A DNA stretch of 50,224 bases from Clostridia bacterium. GTDB taxonomy: Bacteria > Bacillota > Clostridia > UBA1212. Positions 1-8,178 of the stretch are shown here, piece after piece. Location: assembly GCA_017625675.1 (NCBI GenBank), contig JAGAKK010000052.1, forward strand, positions 1 to 50,224. The letters are read 5' to 3'. Position 1 is the stretch's first letter. Each line of letters opens with the position of its first letter. The translations under genes were made by a program, and so were the position numbers. The notes under the pieces were generated by a model that was not told the origin of the DNA, ran no database searches, and saw only the letters and a program-made list of their open reading frames with translations.

Positions 1-34
1 CATCCTGAGCCAGGATCAAACTCTCAGATAATAT
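1..34 (-). rRNA. rrs: 16S ribosomal RNA, 5' end only (partial)
   Basis: The minus strand reads the universal 16S start (AGAGTTTGATCCTGGCTCAG), and the window edge cuts the gene a few bases further on. Only about 30 bases of the mature RNA are present; the mature 5' end is placed by analogy with other Firmicutes and is uncertain by several bases. Transcription runs leftward out of the window, so the rest of the rRNA operon lies outside. Confidence 0.95.
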
Positions 35-272
35 TCTTAACTGATTCCTCAGTTTTAAATCATCTTTGAATCTTTTGATTCTTGCTCCAAATTCACCACA
101 GATATTTCACTGTGTGTTTCTCTGGCTTGTATCACTAATGTGATTAACTCAAATTTTTTAAATTAACGAGTTACATGAATGTCATTGCAAATTTAATTTA
201 CAATTCTTATTCGCTGTTCAATTTTCAATGTCCGTCTGCGACCTCAAGAAGCACCGCTTCGCAAAGGCGCTC
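35..272 (-). other. 16S rRNA leader transcript region
   Basis: About 240 nt separate the predicted transcription start from the 16S gene and contain no coding frame with a ribosome binding site. The minus strand carries CATTGAAAATTGAACAG near 214-230, which resembles the boxA-like antitermination motif in Firmicute rRNA leaders. The rest is AT-rich and likely forms the 16S processing stem with sequence beyond the 16S gene. The boxA assignment is by resemblance only. Confidence 0.55.
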
Positions 273-276
273 CGCT

Positions 277-340
277 ATTGTAACACTTTGAATTTCCTAT
301 GTCAACCCCTTTTTTCAAAAATTTTTAAAAAATTTTTTGA
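277..340 (-). promoter_or_regulatory. rRNA operon promoter with UP-like element
   Basis: The minus strand has TTGACA (300-305), a 17-nt spacer and TACAAT (277-282), a near-perfect sigmaA promoter pointing at the 16S gene. Immediately upstream (about 306-340) lie phased runs of A and T, typical of the UP element that contacts the RNA polymerase alpha subunit at rRNA promoters. The predicted start is near 270. Confidence 0.8.
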
Positions 341-353
341 GGCTCCAATGGGT

Positions 354-457
354 GTGACAGGGGTCAGACCCCTGTCACGTTTTGGGGAACATGACAGGGG
401 ACATGGCACCCGACAAAAGATACAAAAACCGAGTCAGGGGCAGGTCCCTGACTCGGT
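354..457. repeat. REP-like palindromic element (two hairpins)
   Basis: Positions 354-378 form a perfect odd-length palindrome with 12-bp arms (GTGACAGGGGTC / GACCCCTGTCAC) around one A. A second perfect hairpin lies at 429-456, with 11-bp arms (CCGAGTCAGGG / CCCTGACTCGG) and a 6-nt loop. Both share a CAGGGG/CCCTG core, and GACAGGGG occurs again near 392. On the minus strand the second hairpin is followed by TTTTTGTA, so it could also act as a leftward terminator insulating the rRNA promoter. The GGGGTCAGACCCC core is, from memory, a motif seen in dispersed bacterial repeats mobilised by REP-associated Y1 transposases; no transposase gene is present here. Confidence 0.6.
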
Positions 458-482
458 TTAACAACTCGTTCAGATGCATCGA

Positions 483-511
483 TTGTCACTTCTGCTAAAT
501 TATTGTATCAG
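483..511 (+). promoter_or_regulatory. Possible comEA promoter
   Basis: TTGTCA (483-488), a 17-nt spacer and TATCAG (506-511) lie about 85 bases before the comEA start. The -35 box matches consensus in five of six bases, the -10 box in only four. It is the best candidate in this gap. Confidence 0.4.
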
Positions 512-596
512 ATTCCGAACATGTATTTCCCAAGCCTTGACGCAACCCGGGAAATACACTACACTGATTTTACATTGAACACCAGGAGGCTGAAAG

Positions 597-1310
597 ATGA
601 AAATCAGATTCTTAAAAAAAGAAATTTACTTGCCGTCTTTTTTCAAATTTGTTTTCGCATTTCTTCCTATTGTATCGTTGATTCTTCTGGGCCTTTTCAT
701 TTCCGGCACACGAAACAGAGAATCATTGTCGCCGTTCTCTGATAGCAGCACCGCTACATTGCCTATTGATGATTCAAGCTCTACTGCAGAAGAATTCACC
801 GCATCATCGTCCTCCGACGTCCCTTCCCCGATGTCGCAGATAAGCATATATATAGTAGGAGAAGTTAACGCTCCGGATGTTTACACACTATCTATAGGAA
901 GTTTGCTCGTAGATGCCATTGAAGCTGCCGGTGGCGCAACAGACACCGCAGATCTTAAAAGCATTAATTTAGCATATCCTTTAAATAATAATATGATGAT
1001 AAAGATTCCTTCTGTCAACGATAGTGACAAGAATTGGATCATTGATGAAGGAAATTTGTTTTCCGAACCGGACAAGGCTCCAAGCGCTGCTCAGACAGAC
1101 CCATCAGCTGATGAAAAAGTCAATATCAACAAGGCCACAGTTTCACAGCTTTGTTCTCTCCCCGGCATCGGCGAAAGCACCGCCCAAAAAATCGTTGACT
1201 ACCGGGACAAAAACGGCCCTTTTGAAAGCATATATGACATAACCAACATTAATGGAATAAAGGATGCAAAATACGAACAGATAAAAGACTATATTACAGT
1301 AGATGATTAG
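597..1310 (+). CDS. comEA: ComEA-like DNA-binding competence protein
   Basis: This 237-residue protein has the ComEA plan: a single membrane anchor (about residues 17-37), a Ser/Thr-rich linker, an SLBB domain (about 82-140, beginning IYIVGEVNAPDVYTL) and a C-terminal helix-hairpin-helix pair (about 175-235, with VNINKA, LPGIGESTAQKIV and NGPFESIYDI). In naturally competent Gram-positives ComEA sits outside the membrane and binds incoming double-stranded DNA for delivery to the ComEC channel; no comEC is visible in the window. The ATG at 597 follows AGGAGG at good spacing. It is the only plus-strand gene in the first 13 kb, and its stop overlaps the stop of the convergent VWA gene by four bases. 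Family assignment is firm; an actual role in competence is inferred. Confidence 0.88.
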   Translation: MKIRFLKKEIYLPSFFKFVFAFLPIVSLILLGLFISGTRNRESLSPFSDSSTATLPIDDSSSTAEEFTASSSSDVPSPMSQISIYIVGEVNAPDVYTLSIGSLLVDAIEAAGGATDTADLKSINLAYPLNNNMMIKIPSVNDSDKNWIIDEGNLFSEPDKAPSAAQTDPSADEKVNINKATVSQLCSLPGIGESTAQKIVDYRDKNGPFESIYDITNINGIKDAKYEQIKDYITVDD

Positions 1311-2806
1311 CCTGCTTTTATCTCTGAATATTTAGTAACAAGCTCAATGAATTCAGTTCTGTATCCTCTTTCATCAATGCCGAGATTTGACTCTGCCAAT
1401 TCTAATATATCTTCTGCTGTAGCCTCGCCGATATAGTCGGACTCCCTCAGAAGTTCCGCAAAAGATGCTACGGAATAAGCAAACAGGAAATCACTGCTCG
1501 CCGCTTCAGTTACGCCTTCCACAGTACTCACATATTCCTTTGAAACGTTTCCTTCAACCGTTTTATATCTTATGCAGACGTCCAGCAATTTTTCTTCTTC
1601 ATAATCTTCATCTAAAACAAGTTCAGCAAGAACTACCACGTCAGACCCTACGCCTATCTCTCCTGCATCTTTCGAAGCATCATCAAAATCCTCTGCTGAC
1701 ATTTTTCTGTTCTCATACCCCACCAAACGGAATTCTTTTACTGAATCAGGGTTGAATTGAAATTCTGCTTTTACATCATTTGCCACGACAAAAAGATTAC
1801 TGCCCATTTCATCCACTAAAACTTTTTTTGCGGTGTTGATATTGTCAATATAAGAATAATTTCCATTACCGTTTGCCGCCAGCGTTTCCATTGTTTCATC
1901 CTTCAGGTTTCCTGTACCAAAACCAAGCGCACTAAAATACACTCCGCTGTTCCTCTTTGTGGAAATATACTCTTTCAGTTCTTCTACAGAAGATATTCCT
2001 ACGTTAAAGTCACCGTCAGTTGCCAGAATAACACGATTATTCGCACCCTCTCTGAAATTCTTTTCAGCTAATTGATATGCCGTCTGAATTCCTTTCTGCC
2101 CCGCCGTAGAGCCTCCTGCAGAAAGACCGTTTATCGCCTCAAGAATCTTTTCCTTTTCATTACCCTCTGCGCTATCCAGCACCACTTCGGCCTCTCCGCA
2201 ATACGTCACAATACTCACAACGTCATTTTCATTTAAATTCTCAACCAGAAGTTCAAACGCCCTCTGCAACAAATCCAATTTATTATAAGAAGCCATTGAA
2301 CCTGACGTATCAATTAAAAACGTAAGATTGCTGGGCGGAAGTTCGGAGCGATCCATATCAGGAGTTCTCACGCGCACGTACGCCATATATTTCCCCTGAG
2401 CAAATGGTGACGGATACACCTGTGCTTTTACGCCAAAGGGATGTTCCTCATTAACGTCAAGCTTTTCGTCATAATTAAAATAATTTATCAACTCTTCCGT
2501 TCTTACGGCATCCACCGGGGGCAATATACCATTATTGATATATCTGGCAACGTTTGAATACGCCGCTGTATCTACTTTTAAAGAAAATGCCTGAGAAGAT
2601 ACCTCATTTGTAGGCAAAAAAGTATTTTGTATTATCTCGGAATAAGCTTCGTTTTGGGTTCCACCCCCAAGCATGCTTTCCTCATCAGATATGGAAAAAT
2701 CATAGAAAGGAGCCCCGCCAAGGGCCTCTTTCATCGCAGATTTACTGCAAGAGGCAAATACTAAACCAAAACAGGCACTCATAAACACACACAACATTTT
2801 TTTCAT
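1307..2806 (-). CDS. VWA-domain lipoprotein (YfbK-like)
   Basis: A 499-residue secreted protein. The N-terminus is a lipoprotein signal with the lipidated cysteine at about residue 20. The region around 77-150 (VDTAAYSNVARYI, PVDAVRTEELINYF) is the conserved block preceding the VWA domain in YfbK-type proteins, followed by a von Willebrand A domain with the MIDAS motif DTSGSM (166-171) and a C-terminal extension. The MIDAS fold binds a divalent metal and protein ligands; the ligand is unknown. The start has GGTGGAG six bases upstream. It lies 77 bases downstream of the sigma/anti-sigma pair, with its own copy of the sigma operon's promoter motif, so it is probably a target of that ECF factor and a surface sensor or stress protein. 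Confidence 0.82.
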   Translation of the reverse strand: MKKMLCVFMSACFGLVFASCSKSAMKEALGGAPFYDFSISDEESMLGGGTQNEAYSEIIQNTFLPTNEVSSQAFSLKVDTAAYSNVARYINNGILPPVDAVRTEELINYFNYDEKLDVNEEHPFGVKAQVYPSPFAQGKYMAYVRVRTPDMDRSELPPSNLTFLIDTSGSMASYNKLDLLQRAFELLVENLNENDVVSIVTYCGEAEVVLDSAEGNEKEKILEAINGLSAGGSTAGQKGIQTAYQLAEKNFREGANNRVILATDGDFNVGISSVEELKEYISTKRNSGVYFSALGFGTGNLKDETMETLAANGNGNYSYIDNINTAKKVLVDEMGSNLFVVANDVKAEFQFNPDSVKEFRLVGYENRKMSAEDFDDASKDAGEIGVGSDVVVLAELVLDEDYEEEKLLDVCIRYKTVEGNVSKEYVSTVEGVTEAASSDFLFAYSVASFAELLRESDYIGEATAEDILELAESNLGIDERGYRTEFIELVTKYSEIKAG

Positions 2807-2839
2807 TTAAAACTCCACCTTTCGTATGTCTTTACTTAT

Positions 2840-2869
2840 TAAACCTCTCATACAAGCAAAACATTACAA
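2840..2869 (-). promoter_or_regulatory. Predicted ECF-sigma promoter of the VWA lipoprotein gene
   Basis: The minus strand carries TTGTAATGTTTTG (2857-2869) and, 17 bases after the TGTAAT, GGTTTA (2840-2845). The same 13-mer with GGTTAT at the same spacing precedes the ECF sigma gene at 4106-4135. The predicted start is about 27 bases before the gene. Identity of both boxes and of the spacing in two nearby gaps is the evidence; the sigma assignment is inferred. Confidence 0.6.
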
Positions 2870-2883
2870 AATTTTCAAAAATT

Positions 2884-3531
2884 TTAAAAAGTTAATTGAA
2901 TACTACGAAAAAGTTCTTTAAGCGTACTTTTTTCATACACACAAGACATTTCTATTACAGTGTCTCTTTCATCAAATGAAATTAACTTATATGCTACGTC
3001 TTCCTTATAGCGCACCGCTGTTCCATCCAGATATCCGGTTTTCCACGTCTCACTATCAGAAGAAGCTTCCTCCGCGTGTTTCAAAGTCACTACGGCATCA
3101 TCCCCCAACGAATCCGAAATAATATATATCATCTGGCCGTTATCTTCCATTGTTTCCTTAATTTCAAATCGTTTGCTGTAGTTTATGGATAGTTTCGGAG
3201 CCTGCCATTGATACGAAGGCTTTGTGGATTCCGACAAAACACCACCCTCACCACCGGTTTCTTTTTTTATGCCGTTAATAAGAAAACCCACCGATAATCC
3301 GCCAATCAATACAACAAGCGCTGTCAATACAGCGGCAATACTGGTTTCAATAGGCCGATTTCTTTTCTTTTTCTGTACAATTATTTTTGGTTTTTTAGGC
3401 TTGGGCGCCACTTTAATTGCTTCATCTTCTGCCTCAACTTCCAACTTTGCGCCTTGGATTTCTACGTAACGTTCTGCCAACAATTTGAAGCCGTCAGAAT
3501 TTCCTTTATCACTTTTTTCGTTCATAGTCAC
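2884..3531 (-). CDS. Putative anti-sigma factor, single-pass membrane protein
   Basis: A 215-residue protein I cannot place by sequence in a named family. Residues 1-65 are charged and cytoplasmic, with a proline/lysine-rich stretch (APKPKKPKIIVQKKKRNR); one membrane helix follows at about 67-90; the remaining 125 residues would be extracellular. Its ATG overlaps the stop of the ECF sigma gene (ATGA), a translational coupling typical of sigma/anti-sigma pairs. The topology also fits a sensor that holds the sigma factor at the membrane. No zinc-binding HxxxCxxC (ZAS) motif is visible, so it would be a non-ZAS type. The role rests on position and topology. Confidence 0.65.
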   Translation of the reverse strand: MTMNEKSDKGNSDGFKLLAERYVEIQGAKLEVEAEDEAIKVAPKPKKPKIIVQKKKRNRPIETSIAAVLTALVVLIGGLSVGFLINGIKKETGGEGGVLSESTKPSYQWQAPKLSINYSKRFEIKETMEDNGQMIYIISDSLGDDAVVTLKHAEEASSDSETWKTGYLDGTAVRYKEDVAYKLISFDERDTVIEMSCVYEKSTLKELFRSIQLTF

Positions 3532-4085
3532 GCCCTCCCCTCTTTCAATATTTGTTCTGACAACTTTTTTCTCGCTCTATGTAACCTTACAGCTGCAAGG
3601 TTTGCCGTGATGCCCAGACAATCCCCAATTTCCTTTAAACTCATTTCATAGGCATAATAAAGCAAAAACACCTGCTTCAACTCTTCATTCAAGCTATCTA
3701 CAATATTCAATATTTCTTCTGCATTCAGTCCTGCCACTATCTGCATCGCACAGTTACCCTCATCCTGCACATCATAGTTTTCTTCAAAAGAAACAACCTC
3801 AACAGTATTCTTTTTTTGAATCATTGTCAAAGCAACGTTTTTTACTACCGTAACCACGAATGATGCAGTTCTCGCCGAGGGAACTTCATCGTCAAGCTTC
3901 CGAAGATTTTTGAGTATGCGAATAAAGGCCTCACTTACAGCATCCTCTGCCAGATAATGATCTTGCAGAATTTCATAAGCCTTGCTGTACATAAGGCGAC
4001 CATATTGCGCATATATTTTTTCAAACTTGTCCTCGTCTGCTTTTCCTTCGAGAACAAAGACTGTTCCGGCGATATAAATTATCAA
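3528..4085 (-). CDS. ECF RNA polymerase sigma factor
   Basis: A 185-residue sigma-70 family factor with only regions 2 and 4. Region 2 spans about residues 20-85 (FEKIYAQYGRLMYSKAYEIL, then LAEDAVSEAFIRILKNL). Region 4 spans about 125-180 (IVDSLNEELKQVFLLYYAYE, then MSLKEIGDCLGITANLAAVR, a helix-turn-helix for the -35 box). The start is TTG at 4083-4085: GGAGGGG lies seven bases upstream and no ATG fits. It is followed by the overlapping membrane partner and then by the VWA lipoprotein. Its own promoter carries the same unusual 13-mer as the lipoprotein gene, so autoregulation is likely. Confidence 0.88.
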   Translation of the reverse strand: MIIYIAGTVFVLEGKADEDKFEKIYAQYGRLMYSKAYEILQDHYLAEDAVSEAFIRILKNLRKLDDEVPSARTASFVVTVVKNVALTMIQKKNTVEVVSFEENYDVQDEGNCAMQIVAGLNAEEILNIVDSLNEELKQVFLLYYAYEMSLKEIGDCLGITANLAAVRLHRARKKLSEQILKEGRA

Positions 4086-4105
4086 AATTTATCCCCTCCA
4101 CCAAT

Positions 4106-4135
4106 ATAACCACCAAAACAACCAAAACATTACAA
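4106..4135 (-). promoter_or_regulatory. Predicted autoregulated ECF-sigma promoter
   Basis: The minus strand has TTGTAATGTTTTG (4123-4135), overlapping the stop codon of the upstream radical-SAM gene, and GGTTAT (4106-4111) 17 bases after TGTAAT. It is identical in the 13-mer and spacing to the site before the VWA lipoprotein. The implied leader is very short, starting at or next to the ribosome binding site. It matches no sigmaA consensus. Confidence 0.6.
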
Positions 4136-5164
4136 CATCACCGAAATAATTTTATCATTTTTTTCTTTTTCTATGTCAGATCTCTTTTCTTTTACAAAAA
4201 TCCTACGAAACCCATATTGCTCCGTAAGACGTCTGATATTCTCACGCTTTTGTCCTATGCAATCAGAAAGTCTTTCAGCATCAACATACACGTACAAAAA
4301 CTTGTCATTATATTCCTGTATTTCAAGACTTTCAATTTTGCGGCATACCTCAATGTACATTTGTTTTGATTTAACCAACTGTCCGAAAGCAGCGTGATAC
4401 GGGCCTGCCGCTATCTCTCCATCCTCGCTTATATTATCAGAAGATTGTAACCCCATCCTGATAACCGGAATGTTTGCCGCATCGTATATCTCGGATAATT
4501 CCAGACACAATTCTACTGCTTCCTCTAATTTTTGCGGCGAATATCGGCCGGCCAGATAATTCCTATGCAAGGCAGTTCCTTTTACAACCACCGTTGGATA
4601 TATTCTCACAAAATCCGGTTTTATTTCACAAACCCTTCGTGCAGTTTCAACATCGCTTGCGTAATCTGCCATAGGCAATCCGGTCATAGTTTGAATCCCT
4701 AATTCAAAACCTTTTTCTTTTATAAGAGACGACGCTTTTATTGTGTCCTCCGCCGTGTGACCTCTGCCACTTGCCAACAGAACTGCTGCATCCATTGATT
4801 GAGCCCCTAACTCAATAACACCAACACCAAATTTGTGCATTCTTTCAAGAATTTCCACATCTATACAATCCGGTCTTGTAGATAATCTCAACTTATCAAC
4901 AAAGCCGCCATTACTTTTCAAATAGGGTTGTACCGTTTTTAAAAACATCAGTTGCAGGTCAATTTCAATAGCTGTGAAACTACCTCCGTAAAAGGCCAAC
5001 TGAACGTCATCATATCGCGTTGCCGCTGTTTTAAACCTCTCAATTGTTTCTACAATATCATCTTCCGTTGGCATTGACGTCTGTCCGCTGATTATTTTTT
5101 GATTGCAAAAGCAACAATCATGAGGGCAACCTGCATGTGGTACAAAGATTGGTATTATCAACAT
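4130..5164 (-). CDS. Radical SAM protein, Elp3-like
   Basis: A 344-residue radical SAM enzyme of the Elp3-like family found beside rnc in many Clostridia. Cysteines C13, C17 and C20 (GCPHDCCFC) form the CxxxCxxC motif that binds the SAM-cleaving 4Fe-4S cluster; AFYGGSFTAI and ELGAQSMD follow as in Elp3 cores. It lacks the acetyltransferase domain of true Elp3, so tRNA-U34 modification is possible but not shown. The start is ATG at 5162-5164, with AGGAG seven bases upstream and MLIIPIFVPHAGC as N-terminus; a longer TTG-initiated frame has no ribosome binding site. It lies 69 bases after the ThuA-like gene. Confidence 0.8.
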   Translation of the reverse strand: MLIIPIFVPHAGCPHDCCFCNQKIISGQTSMPTEDDIVETIERFKTAATRYDDVQLAFYGGSFTAIEIDLQLMFLKTVQPYLKSNGGFVDKLRLSTRPDCIDVEILERMHKFGVGVIELGAQSMDAAVLLASGRGHTAEDTIKASSLIKEKGFELGIQTMTGLPMADYASDVETARRVCEIKPDFVRIYPTVVVKGTALHRNYLAGRYSPQKLEEAVELCLELSEIYDAANIPVIRMGLQSSDNISEDGEIAAGPYHAAFGQLVKSKQMYIEVCRKIESLEIQEYNDKFLYVYVDAERLSDCIGQKRENIRRLTEQYGFRRIFVKEKRSDIEKEKNDKIISVML

Positions 5165-5233
5165 ATTACTACTCCTAAAAACATAAGGAAGCAATTTCTT
5201 CTGTATTTACTTCGAAAATGCTTCCCATATACT

Positions 5234-5968
5234 TCATAAGTTATTCTTTTCTAAATCAGCCTCAGGCGAAATCGCTCTCGGCGCTTCAATAGTTTTTCTT
5301 CGGTTTTGCGGTGCCGCCCAATGAACAGCATTTTTAATTATTTTTTGCACATACTCATTGTAGTACGTAGGGTATTCCTCATGCCCGGGCTGGAAATAAA
5401 AAATCTTTCCATAACCTCTTTTGAAAGTACATCCCGAACGAAACACTTCTCCACCTTTAAACCACCCCAAAAAGATCAGCTCATCGGGAGCGGGAATGTC
5501 AAAGTGTTCACCATACATTTCTTCGCGTTCCAGCTCAAAATACTCAGGAATACCATTTGCAATCGGATGTCCCGGATCTACACACCAGACACGTTCTCGG
5601 TCATCATCACGCCATCTCAAAGTGCAGGCAGTTCCCATAAGCGCAATAAAAGGCTTGCAAAAATGAGAAGAATGCAAAGGTATGAATCCCATGCCCTTCA
5701 GCACGTGCGTTTTAACCCTCTGGGCAATTTCATCAGGCACTTTATCGTGCAAAAGATGCGACCACCAAATAAGAACGTCAGTATCATCAAGAACATCCTC
5801 TGACAATCCACACTCAGGATTATCAAGGGAAACAGTCCTCACAATCACTTCATCATCCTGACGAAGAAATTCAGCTATGGCATTGTGAATACCACAAGGA
5901 TATAGTTTTGCTACGTTTTCATCAACCTTCTCGTGATAATATTCATTCCAAACAGTCACTTTGATCAT
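5234..5968 (-). CDS. ThuA-like (trehalose utilization) domain protein
   Basis: A 244-residue cytosolic protein matching the ThuA family, whose fold resembles class I glutamine amidotransferases. Visible family features are the N-terminal [11 protein letters not shown], the central [26 protein letters not shown], and the C-terminal [19 protein letters not shown]. In rhizobia ThuA takes part in oxidising trehalose-type disaccharides; in Firmicutes the substrate is usually unknown. ATG at 5966-5968 has GAGGT seven bases upstream. It sits between rnc and the Elp3-like gene, an unusual place. Family firm, function open. Confidence 0.8.
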   Translation of the reverse strand: MIKVTVWNEYYHEKVDENVAKLYPCGIHNAIAEFLRQDDEVIVRTVSLDNPECGLSEDVLDDTDVLIWWSHLLHDKVPDEIAQRVKTHVLKGMGFIPLHSSHFCKPFIALMGTACTLRWRDDDRERVWCVDPGHPIANGIPEYFELEREEMYGEHFDIPAPDELIFLGWFKGGEVFRSGCTFKRGYGKIFYFQPGHEEYPTYYNEYVQKIIKNAVHWAAPQNRRKTIEAPRAISPEADLEKNNL

Positions 5969-6007
5969 AAAATATACCTCGACTGAAAAAGCAAACACTT
6001 CCGGATG

Positions 6008-6706
6008 CTACATCTGTTCACCAAGCATCTTCAATACAGTCTTTGCGGCAGCTTGTTCAGCTTCTTTTTTTGATCGCCCACAGCCTTCTGCAGACATTCC
6101 GTTTCCAACTGTTACTTTCGCTGTAAACACTCTGTTGTGGTCAGGTCCTTCACTACCGATTATTTCATATCCGGCCTGAACGTGTTTTTTCCCTAAAAGC
6201 TCCTGCAAGCGACTTTTGTAATCAGACAACACTATATTGTCCGCTTTTTCAATAATCTCCGGCACGACAAGAGGGGTCAATACTTTTTTAACCGCATTAA
6301 AGCCACCATCAATAAAAACAGCGCCTAATACACTCTCGAACAAATCAGCCAGCAAAGAAGCTTTTTCCCTGCCACCCGACTGCTCCTCTCCTACGCCAAG
6401 TTTTATGTGTTTGTCCAGTTTTAACTGAACCGCCAACTTCGCTAAAGAAGCCTCACAAACAACACTTGCCCGTAACTTTGACATTCTGCCTTCCGGCATC
6501 GTCGGATAATTTTTATAAATATATTCTGCAGTAATAAGACCTAATACAGCATCTCCAACAAACTCGATACGTTCATTGCTTTTTAAATGACTGTCTTTTT
6601 TAAAATGCTCGTTGGCAAAAGAAGTGTGGGTCAATGCATTTACTAAAACAGCCCTGTCGCTAAAAGTATAGCCTAACAGTTCTTCCAATTCTGCAAAATC
6701 ACTCAC
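6008..6706 (-). CDS. rnc: Ribonuclease III
   Basis: A 232-residue double-strand-specific endoribonuclease that matures rRNA precursors and cleaves structured mRNAs. The RNase III signature NERIEFVGDAVL is at residues 44-55 (catalytic acids E48 and D52), a second acidic patch is DLFESVLGA, and a double-stranded RNA-binding domain fills about residues 160-230 (DYKSRLQELL to KKEAEQAAAK). The likely start is GTG at 6704-6706 with AAGGGG about six bases upstream; a TTG seven codons earlier lacks a ribosome binding site. It follows acpP, the common acpP-rnc order. Confidence 0.95.
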   Translation of the reverse strand: MSDFAELEELLGYTFSDRAVLVNALTHTSFANEHFKKDSHLKSNERIEFVGDAVLGLITAEYIYKNYPTMPEGRMSKLRASVVCEASLAKLAVQLKLDKHIKLGVGEEQSGGREKASLLADLFESVLGAVFIDGGFNAVKKVLTPLVVPEIIEKADNIVLSDYKSRLQELLGKKHVQAGYEIIGSEGPDHNRVFTAKVTVGNGMSAEGCGRSKKEAEQAAAKTVLKMLGEQM

Positions 6707-6772
6707 GGTCTTCCCCTTCCCTGACAAGCATAGTTATTAACCCGGTCAGTCTTACAAACGTCTACTCAGCAA

Positions 6773-6997
6773 TTATTTATTCGCTTCAAGATAACTTACG
6801 ATATCTCCGATAGTAGCAATCTTTTCTGCTGCTTCATCAGGAATCTCAACGCCAAATTCTTCTTCGAAAGCCATAACAAGCTCTACGATATCAAGAGAGT
6901 CTGCTCCCAAATCATCAATGATAGAAGCCTCAAGAGTTACCTCATCAGCTGAAACGCCCAACTGTTCAACAACAATGTTCTTAATTTTTTCAAACAT
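6773..6997 (-). CDS. acpP: Acyl carrier protein
   Basis: A 74-residue acidic carrier protein. Ser34 in [11 protein letters not shown] is the attachment site for 4'-phosphopantetheine, which holds growing acyl chains during fatty acid synthesis. ATG at 6995-6997 has AGGAG seven bases upstream; extending further adds a basic tail unlike any ACP. It lies between plsX and rnc, the classical phospholipid/fatty-acid neighbourhood. Confidence 0.97.
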   Translation of the reverse strand: MFEKIKNIVVEQLGVSADEVTLEASIIDDLGADSLDIVELVMAFEEEFGVEIPDEAAEKIATIGDIVSYLEANK

Positions 6998-7118
6998 AAA
7001 AAATCTCCTTCTCTTAAGAAAAAATAATATCTTCAATTAGTAGTATACAATATTTGCTATTAATAAAACAAGTACAAAATCTAAACAATGTACTAAAGAC
7101 AACTGCAGGCCTCAATAA

Positions 7119-8141
7119 TTACTCACGTTCAGGCTCCTCTGTCCTTGCGGAAACATCAGCAAAATTATCTGTGAGCGCCTGAATAATGTTGCTCTTCGCA
7201 AGAGCCTTTGCCCTGAGAATAACGTACTTAATAGTTCTGGCCTTTGAGCTTCCGTGACTTTTTACAACCAATCCATCCACACCGAGAACCGGAGCGCCAC
7301 CGAGCACATCAGGGTCCACTTTCTTTTTAAATTCTCCCACACCGCCTTTTATCATTAAATAAGACAGCTTGGAAATAAAATTCTTTTTAAACAGACTTTT
7401 TATTTCACCGAAGAAGAAGTCAGATGCTCCCTCAATGAGCTTCAGCATAACGTTTCCGGTAAAACCGTCAGTTACCAAAACGTCTGCCGCATCATTAAAG
7501 AATTCACGCGACTCAATATTTCCAACGTAATTAAGACCGGATGTTTTCAGAAGCTTATGAGCCTCTTTCACTACATCACTGCCCTTTTCTTCTTCTACAC
7601 CGATATTTACAAGACCTACTCTGGGATTCTCATCACCAAAAGCCGCCTTCAGATATGCTGCGCCCAAAAAACCAAACTGTACGTAGTTGTTAGGTCTGCA
7701 CATGGTATTAAAGCCTGAGTCAAGAAGTAACACGCGGCCTTTTTTCGTAGGCAATACAGAAGCCACCGCAGGCCTGTCAATACCCGGGATTCTCTTTAAA
7801 ATCAAAACCGAGCCTGTCAGCAACGCACCGCTGCTACCCGCAGAAATCAAAACATCCGCTTCCCGCTGTTTTATCATATTGAAACCTACAACCAACGATG
7901 AGTCCTTCTTCTGCTTTATAGCCTTTGTAGGCATATCGTCGTTTGTAATTACCTCTGTCGTATGTCTGATTTTGATACGGCTTTCATCATATTTTTCAGA
8001 AGCCAGAACTTCCTTTATCTGAGCCTCATCACCTAAAAGCAGAATGTCAAATCCATCATCCTCGTTCAGCGCCTGCACGCATCCCCTTACTATCTCACCG
8101 GGAGCATTATCTCCTCCCATAGCATCAACGGCAATTATCAT
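7119..8141 (-). CDS. plsX: Phosphate acyltransferase PlsX
   Basis: A 340-residue enzyme that converts acyl-ACP and phosphate to acyl-phosphate, the acyl donor for PlsY in phosphatidic acid synthesis. The N-terminus IIAVDAMGGDNAPGEIV and the motifs ISAGSSGALL, VLLLDSG and VTDGFTGNVMLK are diagnostic. Start chosen at ATG 8139-8141, where the family N-terminus begins; the ribosome binding site is weak (AAAGGG, long spacing) and translation may be coupled to pgsA, whose stop is about 40 bases upstream. Confidence 0.95.
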   Translation of the reverse strand: MIIAVDAMGGDNAPGEIVRGCVQALNEDDGFDILLLGDEAQIKEVLASEKYDESRIKIRHTTEVITNDDMPTKAIKQKKDSSLVVGFNMIKQREADVLISAGSSGALLTGSVLILKRIPGIDRPAVASVLPTKKGRVLLLDSGFNTMCRPNNYVQFGFLGAAYLKAAFGDENPRVGLVNIGVEEEKGSDVVKEAHKLLKTSGLNYVGNIESREFFNDAADVLVTDGFTGNVMLKLIEGASDFFFGEIKSLFKKNFISKLSYLMIKGGVGEFKKKVDPDVLGGAPVLGVDGLVVKSHGSSKARTIKYVILRAKALAKSNIIQALTDNFADVSARTEEPERE

Positions 8142-8178
8142 AAATGAAACAACCCTTTCTTCTTTGAAACACCGATAA

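Noticed and set aside
228-461. Open frame of 77 codons across the rRNA promoter and palindromes
   Set aside because: It has no ribosome binding site, runs through the rRNA -10/-35 boxes and two hairpins, and resembles no protein.
5306-5803. 165-codon plus-strand frame opposite the ThuA-like gene
   Set aside because: It is a shadow of the ThuA-like gene, with no ribosome binding site and no recognisable domain.
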